DNA from: Flavobacteriales bacterium UBA6969
GTDB lineage: Bacteria; Bacteroidota; Bacteroidia; Flavobacteriales_D; Sanyastnellaceae
Direction of reading: 5' to 3'
DNA: 14,632 nt
Assembly: GCA_002448555.1 (NCBI GenBank)
Contig: DJYV01000092.1
Coordinates: forward strand, 1-14,632
Below are positions 1 to 6,337 of this stretch, in pieces. The notes under the pieces are model-generated. The model saw only the letters and a list, made by a program, of their open reading frames with translations. It did no database searches and was not told where the DNA came from. Position 1 is the first letter of the stretch. Each line of letters begins with the position of its first letter. The position numbers were made by a program, and so were the translations under genes.

Positions 1-2
1 CC

Positions 3-368
3 CGCACCTTCAACCTGACCTCCAAAGGCGGCGCGGTATTGAATGAATTGGGGGATGTCGCCAGCGATGCCCTGGTGATGTGGCCGTTGGCCTTGGTACC
101 CGGCGTGCACGTCGGGTGGGTGGGGGCGTTGTTGTGGCTCACAGCCGTCAATGAATTCGCGGGTGTAACGGGGGCATGCGTCTCCGGGGAGCGCCGCTAT
201 GAAGGCCCGATGGGTAAAAGCGACCGCACGCTCGTGTGGGGTGTTTTTTGCCTCCTGATGGGCGCTGAAGTCGCTGTTGAACCGTATGCGATGTACGGCG
301 TGTATGCCGTGCTCATTGGACTGCTGTGGAGCACGGCCCGTCGCGTCCGCCGTACCTTGACCCCATGA
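3..368 (+). CDS. CDP-alcohol phosphatidyltransferase family protein (5' partial)
   Basis: This is the C-terminal part of an integral membrane enzyme that would transfer a phosphatidyl group from a CDP-activated lipid to an alcohol; the window opens inside the gene, in frame from position 3. The remaining 121 residues include NELGDVASDAL, which fits the end of the family signature G-x3-D-x3-D with the two aspartates kept and Asn where Gly is usual. They also include GPMGKSDR, a stretch I associate with this subfamily, and three hydrophobic segments. The upstream DGxxAR half of the active site lies outside the window. The stop codon overlaps the next gene's start as ATGA (365-368), so translation is probably coupled to the CdsA-like gene. 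The alcohol acceptor cannot be read from this fragment. An in-frame TTG at 39 is not the start, because homology-bearing sequence continues upstream of it. Confidence 0.85.
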   Translation, partial: RTFNLTSKGGAVLNELGDVASDALVMWPLALVPGVHVGWVGALLWLTAVNEFAGVTGACVSGERRYEGPMGKSDRTLVWGVFCLLMGAEVAVEPYAMYGVYAVLIGLLWSTARRVRRTLTP

Positions 369-1327
369 ACAAACTGATAGAAGCGTGGAGCGTCAATGCC
401 GAAGTTCAGTGGGTGATTTTGATCATCCTGTGCATCTTGGTGTGCTCCTCGTTGGCGTGGAACGTTTGGAATTTTCTGAAGCCCGGCAAGCTGGTCAAGG
501 AGCTATTGGTTCGCACCCGTTCGTGGTGGATCATGTGCGCCTGTTTCGTTGCTACCACCCTAGCCCATCCGGTCGTTACAGTCATCGGTTTGGCGTTTTT
601 GAGTTACGCCTTGCTACGCGAGATGTACCCGTTGCTCAAGCTGGATCAACGTGAGCGCAATGTGGCGCTGCTCTGCTACGCGGTTATTCCCGTTCAGTAC
701 GCCTTGGCTTACCTCGGGATGACGACGTTATTTTTGGCATTCATCCCCGTGTTCATGTTCGTGGCGATTCCGTTTATGCTCGTCGTACGGGGAGAGACCA
801 AGGGCATCGTGCGGTCCATCTCACTGATGCCATACTCGCTGGTCGCTTGGGTCTATGGGATGAGTCACCTGGCCATGCTTTTCAACCTGCCCGAGCTCCC
901 GGGTTTCACTGCGGGGCCGCAGGGGCTGCTGTTGTACTTTATTTTCCTGGTAGGCATCAACGATGTATTGCAATTTGCCTGGGGCAAAATAATTGGCCAA
1001 CGAGCGGTGCTACCCAATGTCAGCCCCAATAAGACCTGGGAGGGGCTTGTCGGCGGGGTGTTGTCCGTAACCCTCATTGCGGTGGCGCTCCGATTCTTGA
1101 CGCCGCTTGAAGCGTGGGAGGCAGCCTTCACCGGGTTCTGTGTGGCCGTAGCGGGCTTCATGGGCGATGCGATTGCCTCGGGTATCAAACGGGATTTAGG
1201 CATCAAAAATTCCGGAAATGCGATCCCCGGGCACGGGGGGTATTTGGACCGGTTGGATGGGTTTTCGACGGCGGCGGCACCGTTTTTTCACCTCATCTAT
1301 TTTTTCGGAGTGACGGCGGCGGGCTAA
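365..1327 (+). CDS. Phosphatidate cytidylyltransferase family (CdsA-like)
   Basis: A polytopic membrane enzyme of 320 residues expected to make CDP-diacylglycerol from phosphatidate and CTP, the substrate of the preceding phosphatidyltransferase. The N-terminal two thirds is a series of hydrophobic segments. SPNKTWEG at residues 220-227 and the family signature at 272-298 (S-x-I-K-R, then PGHGG, then DRLD) identify it. The signature departs from the usual pattern at two places: Asn282 replaces the Asp of the KD pair, and Tyr293 follows HGG where an aliphatic residue or Phe is usual. The ATG at 365 is chosen over a GTG at 326 because it gives the ATGA overlap and begins just before the first membrane segment. 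The next gene starts 9 bases after the stop. A CDP-alcohol transferase next to a CdsA-like protein recalls the ynbA-ynbB pair of E. coli, so this may be an accessory paralogue rather than the housekeeping CdsA. Confidence 0.9.
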   Translation: MNKLIEAWSVNAEVQWVILIILCILVCSSLAWNVWNFLKPGKLVKELLVRTRSWWIMCACFVATTLAHPVVTVIGLAFLSYALLREMYPLLKLDQRERNVALLCYAVIPVQYALAYLGMTTLFLAFIPVFMFVAIPFMLVVRGETKGIVRSISLMPYSLVAWVYGMSHLAMLFNLPELPGFTAGPQGLLLYFIFLVGINDVLQFAWGKIIGQRAVLPNVSPNKTWEGLVGGVLSVTLIAVALRFLTPLEAWEAAFTGFCVAVAGFMGDAIASGIKRDLGIKNSGNAIPGHGGYLDRLDGFSTAAAPFFHLIYFFGVTAAG

Positions 1328-1336
1328 CTTGCTGGC

Positions 1337-2056
1337 ATGCCCGCTAGGACCATCGATGCTGAGTTGTTCAACGCGCGCGTTCCGAACGGGCGCCGGTGGT
1401 TGCTGTGGTTCTTGTACAAGGTGCTGTGGCGCACCGTTTTTGGGCTGGTCATTGGCCTGCGGTACGTCTGGGCCAAGGCGCCCCACCCCGATGGGCCGGT
1501 GATTTACATCGCCAACCACAACAGCCACCTCGATGCGATGTCGCTAATGACCATCGTGCCTTCACACCGCATTCACCTCACGCATTCTGTCGCCGCGCAA
1601 GATTTTTTTGGGCGTTCACGCTTCCGGAGTTGGTCCATGAAGCACCTCGTCAACGCGGTGTTGATTTCCCGGGGGAAGGAGGAGCGCGATGAGATCGATC
1701 CCATCGTTTTGCTCGACGCCATGCTTCGGCAAGGGCACAGCTTGATTCTCTTTCCAGAGGGAACCCGAGGAGTACCAGGAGTGATGGCGGATTTCAAGCG
1801 CGGCGTCGGTCACTTGGCGTCGCGGCATCCGGACATTCCGGTCATTCCCGTTTACCTCGACGGGCTGTACCGAACCTTACCCAAGGGCCGCACGTTGATC
1901 GTCCCCTTCGGCGGCACGCTGGTGATGGGCGATCCCCTGTCGTTTCCTGCTGAAACCAGCATCGATGCCATCACTGAAAAGGCCCGGTTGGCCATCGAAA
2001 CAATGGAACAAGATTTGCTTGAAGAAAATAAAATCCCCTCATCTGATTCTCCATGA
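1337..2056 (+). CDS. 1-acyl-sn-glycerol-3-phosphate acyltransferase family (PlsC-like)
   Basis: A 239-residue member of the PlsC/LPLAT family, which moves an acyl chain onto lysophosphatidate or a similar lysolipid at the inner membrane. The catalytic H-x4-D box is NHNSHLD, with His61 and Asp66. The glycerol-phosphate binding box is FPEGTRG, with Glu141 to Arg144. A later IPVIPVYLDG at 167-176 fits the third conserved block. A hydrophobic stretch at residues 21-42 can anchor it. Length is normal for the family. It sits 9 bases after the CdsA-like gene and completes a phosphatidate to CDP-lipid to phospholipid set. Its TGA overlaps the ATG of the next gene (ATGA, 2053-2056), coupling it to an unrelated secreted protein. 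Exact acyl donor and acceptor are not deducible. Confidence 0.93.
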   Translation: MPARTIDAELFNARVPNGRRWLLWFLYKVLWRTVFGLVIGLRYVWAKAPHPDGPVIYIANHNSHLDAMSLMTIVPSHRIHLTHSVAAQDFFGRSRFRSWSMKHLVNAVLISRGKEERDEIDPIVLLDAMLRQGHSLILFPEGTRGVPGVMADFKRGVGHLASRHPDIPVIPVYLDGLYRTLPKGRTLIVPFGGTLVMGDPLSFPAETSIDAITEKARLAIETMEQDLLEENKIPSSDSP

Positions 2057-3024
2057 AACATGCACTCCTTGCCCTCATGACCGCTGTGCTGGCGGCTCAA
2101 CTTCCAGCCCAGACCTGCGTCGATTCTACGCTCATTGACCCCACGGTGGCGTGCCTGACCCTGTGGGCACCGGTATGCGGCTGCGATGGTGTGACGTATA
2201 GCAACGATTGTTGGGCGACAAATTACGGCGGTGTGACGTCCTGGGTGGACGGCGAGTGCACCGGAACGGCGACGGACTGTGTGGATTTGGGAGGGGTGGA
2301 CTTTGGACTTTGTGACATGGCCATGGGCGTTGTGATGTACAACGGTAGCTGTACGTATTTGTCCGGGTGCGGTTGGGAAGTGGATGAGGTGGATTACAGC
2401 GTGTATTCGTTTGCGAGCATGGAAGACTGCCAAGCCAGTTGCCCCGAAACGTCCGAATGCCTCGATCCGTCGCTTGCGGATCCCAGCGTGGATTGCAACA
2501 CTGTGGACCCCGCTCCAGTATGCGGTTGCGATAGCCTGAGCCATTTCAATGATTGCGTGGCGACCTATGTGGATTTTGTAAGTGCGTTTGAGCCAGGTGC
2601 TTGCCCAGGCGACTGCTACGACGAGGACCGCATCGATGCGACGGCGCCTTGTCCGTTCAATTACGACCCCGTGTGCGGTTGCGACAGCATTACGTATTCC
2701 AACGCCTGCACGGCCTGGTACGCAGGAGGCATTGCCCAATGGACCCTCGGGCCGTGCGAAACCAGCAGCGTGAGCGAATGGGAGGCGCCCCAGCTGCAGG
2801 TCGCCCCAAACCCCGCGTCCGACCGCGTGCAAGTAGGTGGATGGCATCCCGCGGCACCTGTTTTGTTGCGGGTTGTAGGGCTCGATGGTCAGGTGGTGTT
2901 GGAGCATACCACGCAAAGCGCTGACGCCCGATTGAATGTACACGGGTTGGCCCGTGGCATGTATGTGATTCAAGCGCAACAAAACGGTTTCCCTGCTGTT
3001 CATCAACTGTTCATCCTCGAATAG
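2053..3024 (+). CDS. Secreted multi-Kazal (plus Kunitz-like) inhibitor-type protein with T9SS sorting domain
   Basis: A 323-residue exported protein. Residues 1-20 form a signal peptide (MKHALLALMTAVLAAQLPAQ). Three Kazal-like modules at about 22-69, 136-184 and 188-235 share the core PVCGCD(G/S), then (Y/F)SNxC or a close variant, and a closing Cys. Between the first and second lies a different six-cysteine module (76-130) whose end, F-x-S-x-x-x-C-x3-C, resembles Kunitz domains although the inner spacings differ. Residues about 249-323 are a T9SS type A sorting domain (VAPNPASDRVQV at the start, GLARGMYVIQ near the end), so the protein should be released or anchored at the cell surface. Kazal modules typically inhibit serine proteases, but inhibition here is inference; similar modules occur in Bacteroidota proteins of unknown role. 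It starts inside the stop of the acyltransferase gene and is followed after 8 bases by the deacetylase gene. Confidence 0.9.
   Translation: MKHALLALMTAVLAAQLPAQTCVDSTLIDPTVACLTLWAPVCGCDGVTYSNDCWATNYGGVTSWVDGECTGTATDCVDLGGVDFGLCDMAMGVVMYNGSCTYLSGCGWEVDEVDYSVYSFASMEDCQASCPETSECLDPSLADPSVDCNTVDPAPVCGCDSLSHFNDCVATYVDFVSAFEPGACPGDCYDEDRIDATAPCPFNYDPVCGCDSITYSNACTAWYAGGIAQWTLGPCETSSVSEWEAPQLQVAPNPASDRVQVGGWHPAAPVLLRVVGLDGQVVLEHTTQSADARLNVHGLARGMYVIQAQQNGFPAVHQLFILE
2116..2757 (+). repeat. Cysteine-rich module array: Kazal, Kunitz-like, Kazal, Kazal
   Basis: Coding repeat within the preceding protein. Kazal-like modules occupy about 2116-2259, 2458-2604 and 2614-2757, each with six cysteines and the shared core V-C-G-C-D. 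The insert at 2278-2442 carries six cysteines with spacings of 10, 12, 5, 19 and 3 residues, unlike the Kazal pattern. The modules have diverged at the DNA level, which suggests old duplication rather than recent slippage. Confidence 0.75.
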
Positions 3025-3032
3025 ACAGCAAC

Positions 3033-3935
3033 ATGATCCGAGTGGCGTGGAACGCCGATTACGCGCATGCGTTGCCCGAGGGGCACCGCTTTCCCATGGA
3101 GAAATACGAGTTGGTGCCCGAGCAATTGGTGCACGAAGGCACGCTGTCCGAATCTCAGTTTTTTTCGCCGACACCATTGGGTGATGAAGCGGTGGAACGG
3201 GTGCACGACACGGAGTACTGGGCCAAACTGAAGGCCGGCGAGCTCTCGCGCCAGGAGGAACGGCGAACCGGGTTTCCGTGGTCAGAGGCGCTGGTCCAGC
3301 GCGAGGTGATGATCATGGGAGGGACGGTTGAATGTGCCCGGCACGCCTTCGAATCGGGCGTGGCCCTCAACATTGCCGGCGGCACCCACCACGCTTACCG
3401 CGACCGGGGCGAGGGTTTTTGCCTGCTCAACGATTTTGCGCTTGCGGCCGCCGCTCTCCTCGACGAAGGTCGGATTGAGCGGGCGTTGATTGTGGATCTG
3501 GACGTCCACCAGGGCAACGGCACCGCTAAGATTTTTGAGAAAGACTCCCGGGTGTTTACGTTTTCGATGCACGGCGCTGGGAACTATCCGATGCACAAAG
3601 AGGCCAGCGACCTCGACGTGGGGCTTCCCGATGGCATCGATGACCGCCATTACCTGCAACTGCTCGACGCGCACTGGCCGCGTTTGCTCGATGAGGTGGA
3701 ACCGGACATGGTGTTTTACCAATGTGGGGTGGACATTCTGGAAACCGACAAATTGGGCCGCTTGGGCGTCTCCTCGGCGGGTTGTGCGGATCGCGACCGC
3801 CGCATTTTGGAGCGTTGCTACGCCGATGGGGTCCCGGTGGTGTGCAGCATGGGTGGCGGCTATTCCCAGGACATTTGGCACATCGTGGAGGCCCACTGCA
3901 ATACGTTTCGAATTGCGCACGACCTGTGGGGCTGA
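3033..3935 (+). CDS. Histone deacetylase superfamily protein, HDAC11 (class IV)-like
   Basis: A 300-residue zinc-dependent deacetylase of the arginase/deacetylase fold, without signal peptide and so cytoplasmic. The active-site set is complete: the His pair His119-His120 in GGTHHA, the DLDVHQGNGT motif with Asp155 and zinc ligands Asp157 and His159, the third zinc ligand Asp239 in CGVDILETDKLG, and the transition-state Tyr277 in GGGYS. The spacing D-I-L-E-x-D-x-L-G and the GGGY ending are close to human HDAC11 and its bacterial relatives. Bacterial members deacetylate small molecules such as polyamines, acetylated proteins or acyl-lysine, and HDAC11 itself prefers long fatty-acyl groups; the substrate here is unknown. 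Position 8 bases after the secreted inhibitor-like gene and downstream of three lipid genes implies co-transcription. Confidence 0.93.
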   Translation: MIRVAWNADYAHALPEGHRFPMEKYELVPEQLVHEGTLSESQFFSPTPLGDEAVERVHDTEYWAKLKAGELSRQEERRTGFPWSEALVQREVMIMGGTVECARHAFESGVALNIAGGTHHAYRDRGEGFCLLNDFALAAAALLDEGRIERALIVDLDVHQGNGTAKIFEKDSRVFTFSMHGAGNYPMHKEASDLDVGLPDGIDDRHYLQLLDAHWPRLLDEVEPDMVFYQCGVDILETDKLGRLGVSSAGCADRDRRILERCYADGVPVVCSMGGGYSQDIWHIVEAHCNTFRIAHDLWG

Positions 3936-3977
3936 GGCGTGTGGGATTATGGTAAATTGGTCGGGAAGAATCAGACC

Positions 3978-4676
3978 ATGCAGAAATTGAAATTGACCCT
4001 CTGGGCGAGTGCAGTCGCCCTGTTCCTTGCCGGTTGCGCAGCGAGCCAAACCACGGGACGAACGAAAGACGGGCCCACTCGCGTCGCGCTGGAGACGCGC
4101 TTCGGTACGATGACCATCGAGTTGTTTGACGATACCCCCGTACATCGGGATAATTTCATCAAGCTTGTGGAGGAAGGGTTCTACAACGAGTTGCTGTTCC
4201 ACCGGGTTATCAAAGACTTCATGGTGCAAGGGGGTGATCCCAACAGCCGAGGTGCTGCACCGGGGGCGCGGCTGGGCACTGGCGGACCCGGTTACACCAT
4301 CGAAGCCGAAATGGATTCGACGCACATGCACCTCAAAGGCGCCCTGAGTGCCGCCCGTCAAGGGGACCAGGTCAATCCCGAAAAGCGTTCATCCGGAAGC
4401 CAGTTTTACCTCGTCCAAGGCAAGACCTACAACGGCGATCAGCTGGCCAACTTTGAATCGCGGATGCAGCGCAATCACCCAGGGTTTGCCTACACTGAGG
4501 AGCAAAAAGCAGCCTATGCGGTGGACGGCGGCACGCCGTTTTTGGACATGGAATACACGGTGTTTGGCCAGGTCATTGACCGCCTCGATATCATCGATTC
4601 CATCGCTTCGGTGCGCACAGCTCGTGGCGACCGTCCGGTGGAAGACGTCACGATGCGCATGCGTTTGATTGACTGA
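3978..4676 (+). CDS. Cyclophilin-type peptidyl-prolyl cis-trans isomerase, lipoprotein
   Basis: A 232-residue lipoprotein that should catalyse proline isomerisation during folding of envelope proteins. The start at 3978 gives a clean lipoprotein signal (hydrophobic segment then LAGC, with Cys20 the lipidated residue); an upstream in-frame start at 3939 would add 13 residues ahead of it. The cyclophilin domain spans about 34-232. FHRVIKDFMVQGGDP holds the catalytic Arg76, and GSQFYLVQG at 140-148 is the second core block. The position of cyclophilin A Trp121 is Phe188 (TPFLD), as in E. coli periplasmic PpiA, which is associated with weak cyclosporin binding. An extra stretch at about 150-183 lies before that site. 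The gene follows the deacetylase after 42 bases and ends 4 bases from a convergent gene, closing the rightward run. Confidence 0.93.
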   Translation: MQKLKLTLWASAVALFLAGCAASQTTGRTKDGPTRVALETRFGTMTIELFDDTPVHRDNFIKLVEEGFYNELLFHRVIKDFMVQGGDPNSRGAAPGARLGTGGPGYTIEAEMDSTHMHLKGALSAARQGDQVNPEKRSSGSQFYLVQGKTYNGDQLANFESRMQRNHPGFAYTEEQKAAYAVDGGTPFLDMEYTVFGQVIDRLDIIDSIASVRTARGDRPVEDVTMRMRLID

Positions 4677-4680
4677 CTGT

Positions 4681-5895
4681 TCAGTGCAAAATGACCCGTC
4701 GGTGGGTCGTCGCGCCGTCTGACGTGCGCCCAACCAACACGTACTGGCCGCGTGGAAGATCCGCTACCGGCAAGGTCAATAACCGCTCAACCGTGGTCCA
4801 CTGGGCCACAGTGCGCCCTAGCAAGTCGGTCAACTGCAGTGAGTTGATTTGGGCATCGGAAACCACGGTGAGTATCGATTGAGCCGGATTGGGAAAGACG
4901 CGCAGGACGGCTCCTGTTGGTGCTTGTTCCGATTGGTCGGACGCCGTTCCGTTCCCGGCGTGTCCTTCGAGGGCATGGTCGGGTCCGTCGTAGTCGACGG
5001 GTTCGTCGTCGTCTGAGTCGTCATCCGTTTCATCGTCGTCCGTGCCGCTGTCGTCATCTGAGTCACCGTCGTCCGCGCCGCCGCCGTCCGTGTCGTCGTT
5101 TTCGTCCGTCCCGCCGTTGTCGTTTTCTTCTTCTTCCTCCGGTTGCCAGTCAATTGAGCACGACACGTACGTCTGCCCAAAGCCCAATAGTTCCGCGGCA
5201 TTGCCTACTTGGCTGAAATAACCGTTCACCCAGTCGGCGCGGATGCCCACCGTACCATCGCAGTTCAATACAACCATGCCAAACGGCCGCTGAAAGAAGT
5301 GGTTGTAGACGGAATTATCCGGGTTGTCGGCATACATGGTGAATGGAAAATCGTGGTCAGGCGATACCAGCCAGTCGTGCATGGCCCAGCGCCGTTGCCC
5401 GTAGATTGTGGGTTGCACGACTGTTGTGTCGTTGAATACCAGTGGCGGGCAATTGCTCGGGCAGTTGCCATCGGTGGGGTGTGCTTCTACGCCGTAAACG
5501 AAGATCCAATTGAAGTCGTCTTGGTGGTCAAACAGAAAGTTCCGCGCGGACCAGAGTTCCTGACTTTGTTCTTCCGGGTTGAAGACATCCCGGAAACGAA
5601 TGCACGAAACGCTGCCACTGACCAGTACGACCGGTTTGTTGCCGGCCAGTTCTTGGTACAATTCCACGGCATTGCCGTCAAAATCGTAGAGCGTGAAGTT
5701 GAATACCGTGTCATTGACTTGGTATCCGCCGGACATATCGTTGATTTCCCCGTAGTAGATAATGTCGTCGACCGATGCCGTATCCGCCGGCTGCACGGCC
5801 AAACCGAAATCTCCGTATTGGGCCATGGAGAGGGTGCAGGCCATACCGGCCAAAAGGGTCGCGAGGATGTACCTCGCTCGTTTGAGGTGGTGCAT
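4681..5895 (-). CDS. T9SS-exported deiodinase-like thioredoxin-fold protein with Asp-rich linker
   Basis: A 404-residue exported protein not assignable to a characterised enzyme. Residues 1-26 are a signal peptide. Residues about 60-245 resemble the iodothyronine deiodinase branch of the thioredoxin fold: LVSGSVSCIRF (91-101) aligns with the deiodinase active-site strand, placing Cys98 where animal enzymes have selenocysteine; VEAHPTDG (136-143) matches the conserved EEAH-x-DG block; and DNPDNSVYNHF then RPFGMVVL (190-210) matches the later conserved strand. Extra cysteines (145, 149, 212, 246) suggest disulfides. Residues 253-308 form a linker made largely of Asp, Glu, Gly, Asn, Thr and Ser. 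Residues about 329-404 are a T9SS type A sorting domain (VFPNPAQ; LPRGQYVLVG). Bacterial deiodinase-like proteins are not known to deiodinate; a surface redox role is inference. The lipoprotein gene lies 85 bases upstream on the same strand. Confidence 0.8.
   Translation of the reverse strand: MHHLKRARYILATLLAGMACTLSMAQYGDFGLAVQPADTASVDDIIYYGEINDMSGGYQVNDTVFNFTLYDFDGNAVELYQELAGNKPVVLVSGSVSCIRFRDVFNPEEQSQELWSARNFLFDHQDDFNWIFVYGVEAHPTDGNCPSNCPPLVFNDTTVVQPTIYGQRRWAMHDWLVSPDHDFPFTMYADNPDNSVYNHFFQRPFGMVVLNCDGTVGIRADWVNGYFSQVGNAAELLGFGQTYVSCSIDWQPEEEEENDNGGTDENDDTDGGGADDGDSDDDSGTDDDETDDDSDDDEPVDYDGPDHALEGHAGNGTASDQSEQAPTGAVLRVFPNPAQSILTVVSDAQINSLQLTDLLGRTVAQWTTVERLLTLPVADLPRGQYVLVGRTSDGATTHRRVILH
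4972..5139 (-). repeat. Low-complexity Asp/Glu-rich coding tract
   Basis: This encodes residues 253-308 of the deiodinase-like protein, dominated by GAC/GAT and GAG codons with Gly, Thr, Asn and Ser. On the plus strand it appears as repeated GTC and GTCGTC steps. The reading frame stays open with no damage. It links the catalytic-like domain to the T9SS sorting domain and might bind calcium, which is inference. Confidence 0.85.
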
Positions 5896-5930
5896 GGTTT
5901 CAATCGTCTTGCATACAGATGACCACTCAA

Positions 5931-5955
5931 CCTCCGAAAAGGTTCGTTTGGGAGG
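5931..5955. other. Imperfect hairpin between lipoprotein and deiodinase-like genes
   Basis: CCTCC at 5931-5935 pairs with GGAGG at 5951-5955, and after a G-G mismatch AAA pairs with TTT inside. It lies 26 bases after the lipoprotein stop and 36 bases before the next start on the minus strand. No T-run follows on either strand, so it may be a leader or mRNA-processing structure rather than a terminator. A near-match to the -7 box, TATTTTTC, lies just upstream on the minus strand at 5959-5966. Confidence 0.3.
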
Positions 5956-5980
5956 ATAGAAAAATATTAAGCGCCCCCAC

Positions 5981-6271
5981 TTATTTCATGCATGGAGTGA
6001 CGAGGATCCGCTGAATCTCGTACGGAGCCATGCCCTGCATGTCCAACCCTGCCGCTTCCTCGCTGTCCCAAAACGTCATTAGCTGGTTCAGGGAGCACTT
6101 GCAGTATTTTTTGGCGTCTGATGCGCTCATACCTCGGGCTTGCGCTTGGCAACTCTTGACGTAGCCTTCTTTGAATTCCTGCGAAAAGTCTTTGCCTGAA
6201 AAATCGGGTTCGCTTTCCCCACAACTCAACAGGAGCGCCGTGGCTGCCGCCCACATCATCACATACTTCAT
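5981..6271 (-). CDS. Small cysteine-containing lipoprotein of unknown function
   Basis: A 96-residue predicted lipoprotein that I cannot assign to a named family. A short N-terminus and a hydrophobic segment lead to LLLSC, with Cys17 the likely lipidated residue. The mature part holds four more cysteines (41, 57, 59 and 94) in the pattern C, CxC, C, including KKYCKCSLNQ, and ends PCMK. Small Bacteroidota lipoproteins with a YCxC segment are common and uncharacterised. The cysteines could form two disulfides or bind a metal. It starts 66 bases after the stop of the TonB-dependent receptor, just beyond that gene's terminator, so expression may need read-through or its own promoter. It is followed by the exported thioredoxin-fold protein, which makes a shared redox role conceivable but unproven. 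Confidence 0.75.
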   Translation of the reverse strand: MKYVMMWAAATALLLSCGESEPDFSGKDFSQEFKEGYVKSCQAQARGMSASDAKKYCKCSLNQLMTFWDSEEAAGLDMQGMAPYEIQRILVTPCMK

Positions 6272-6289
6272 GCCCTAAAAATAGGACAC

Positions 6290-6318
6290 AAAAAACGGGA
6301 GACAGAAGCCTCCCGTTT
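6290..6318 (-). terminator. Intrinsic terminator of the TonB-dependent receptor gene
   Basis: On the minus strand a perfect 9-bp stem (AAACGGGAG pairing with CTCCCGTTT, 6310-6318 with 6293-6301) encloses an 8-base loop and runs into six T residues (6295-6290). It lies 19 bases after the receptor's stop codon and ends 18 bases before the lipoprotein's start codon. Confidence 0.85.
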
Positions 6319-6337
6319 CCAAAATTTCGTACGAATC

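Noticed and set aside
39..368. A TTG start at 39 for a complete small membrane protein.
   Set aside because: The frame is open back to the window edge, and the upstream residues FNLTSKGG continue the CDP-alcohol transferase homology, so the gene is simply cut by the window.
1852..3177. A 441-codon open frame on the minus strand opposite the acyltransferase and Kazal genes.
   Set aside because: It is rich in His, Arg and Ala without any domain, and lies opposite genes with clear families. It arises from codon bias in GC-rich DNA.
3282..4361. A 359-codon minus-strand open frame opposite the deacetylase and cyclophilin genes.
   Set aside because: It has no recognisable domain or signal, and the plus-strand genes there have intact catalytic motifs.
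4692..4707. GACCC/GGGTC hairpin near the convergent stops as a shared terminator.
   Set aside because: The stem is only 5 bp, lies within the coding region of the leftward gene and has no T-run on either side.
4972..5139. The repeated GTC pattern as a CRISPR or tandem DNA repeat array.
   Set aside because: There are no spacers or fixed-length units; it is codon usage of an Asp-rich linker in an intact frame.
5209..5922. A 237-codon plus-strand open frame opposite the deiodinase-like gene.
   Set aside because: The minus-strand frame has a signal peptide, a fold signature and a sorting domain; this one has none.
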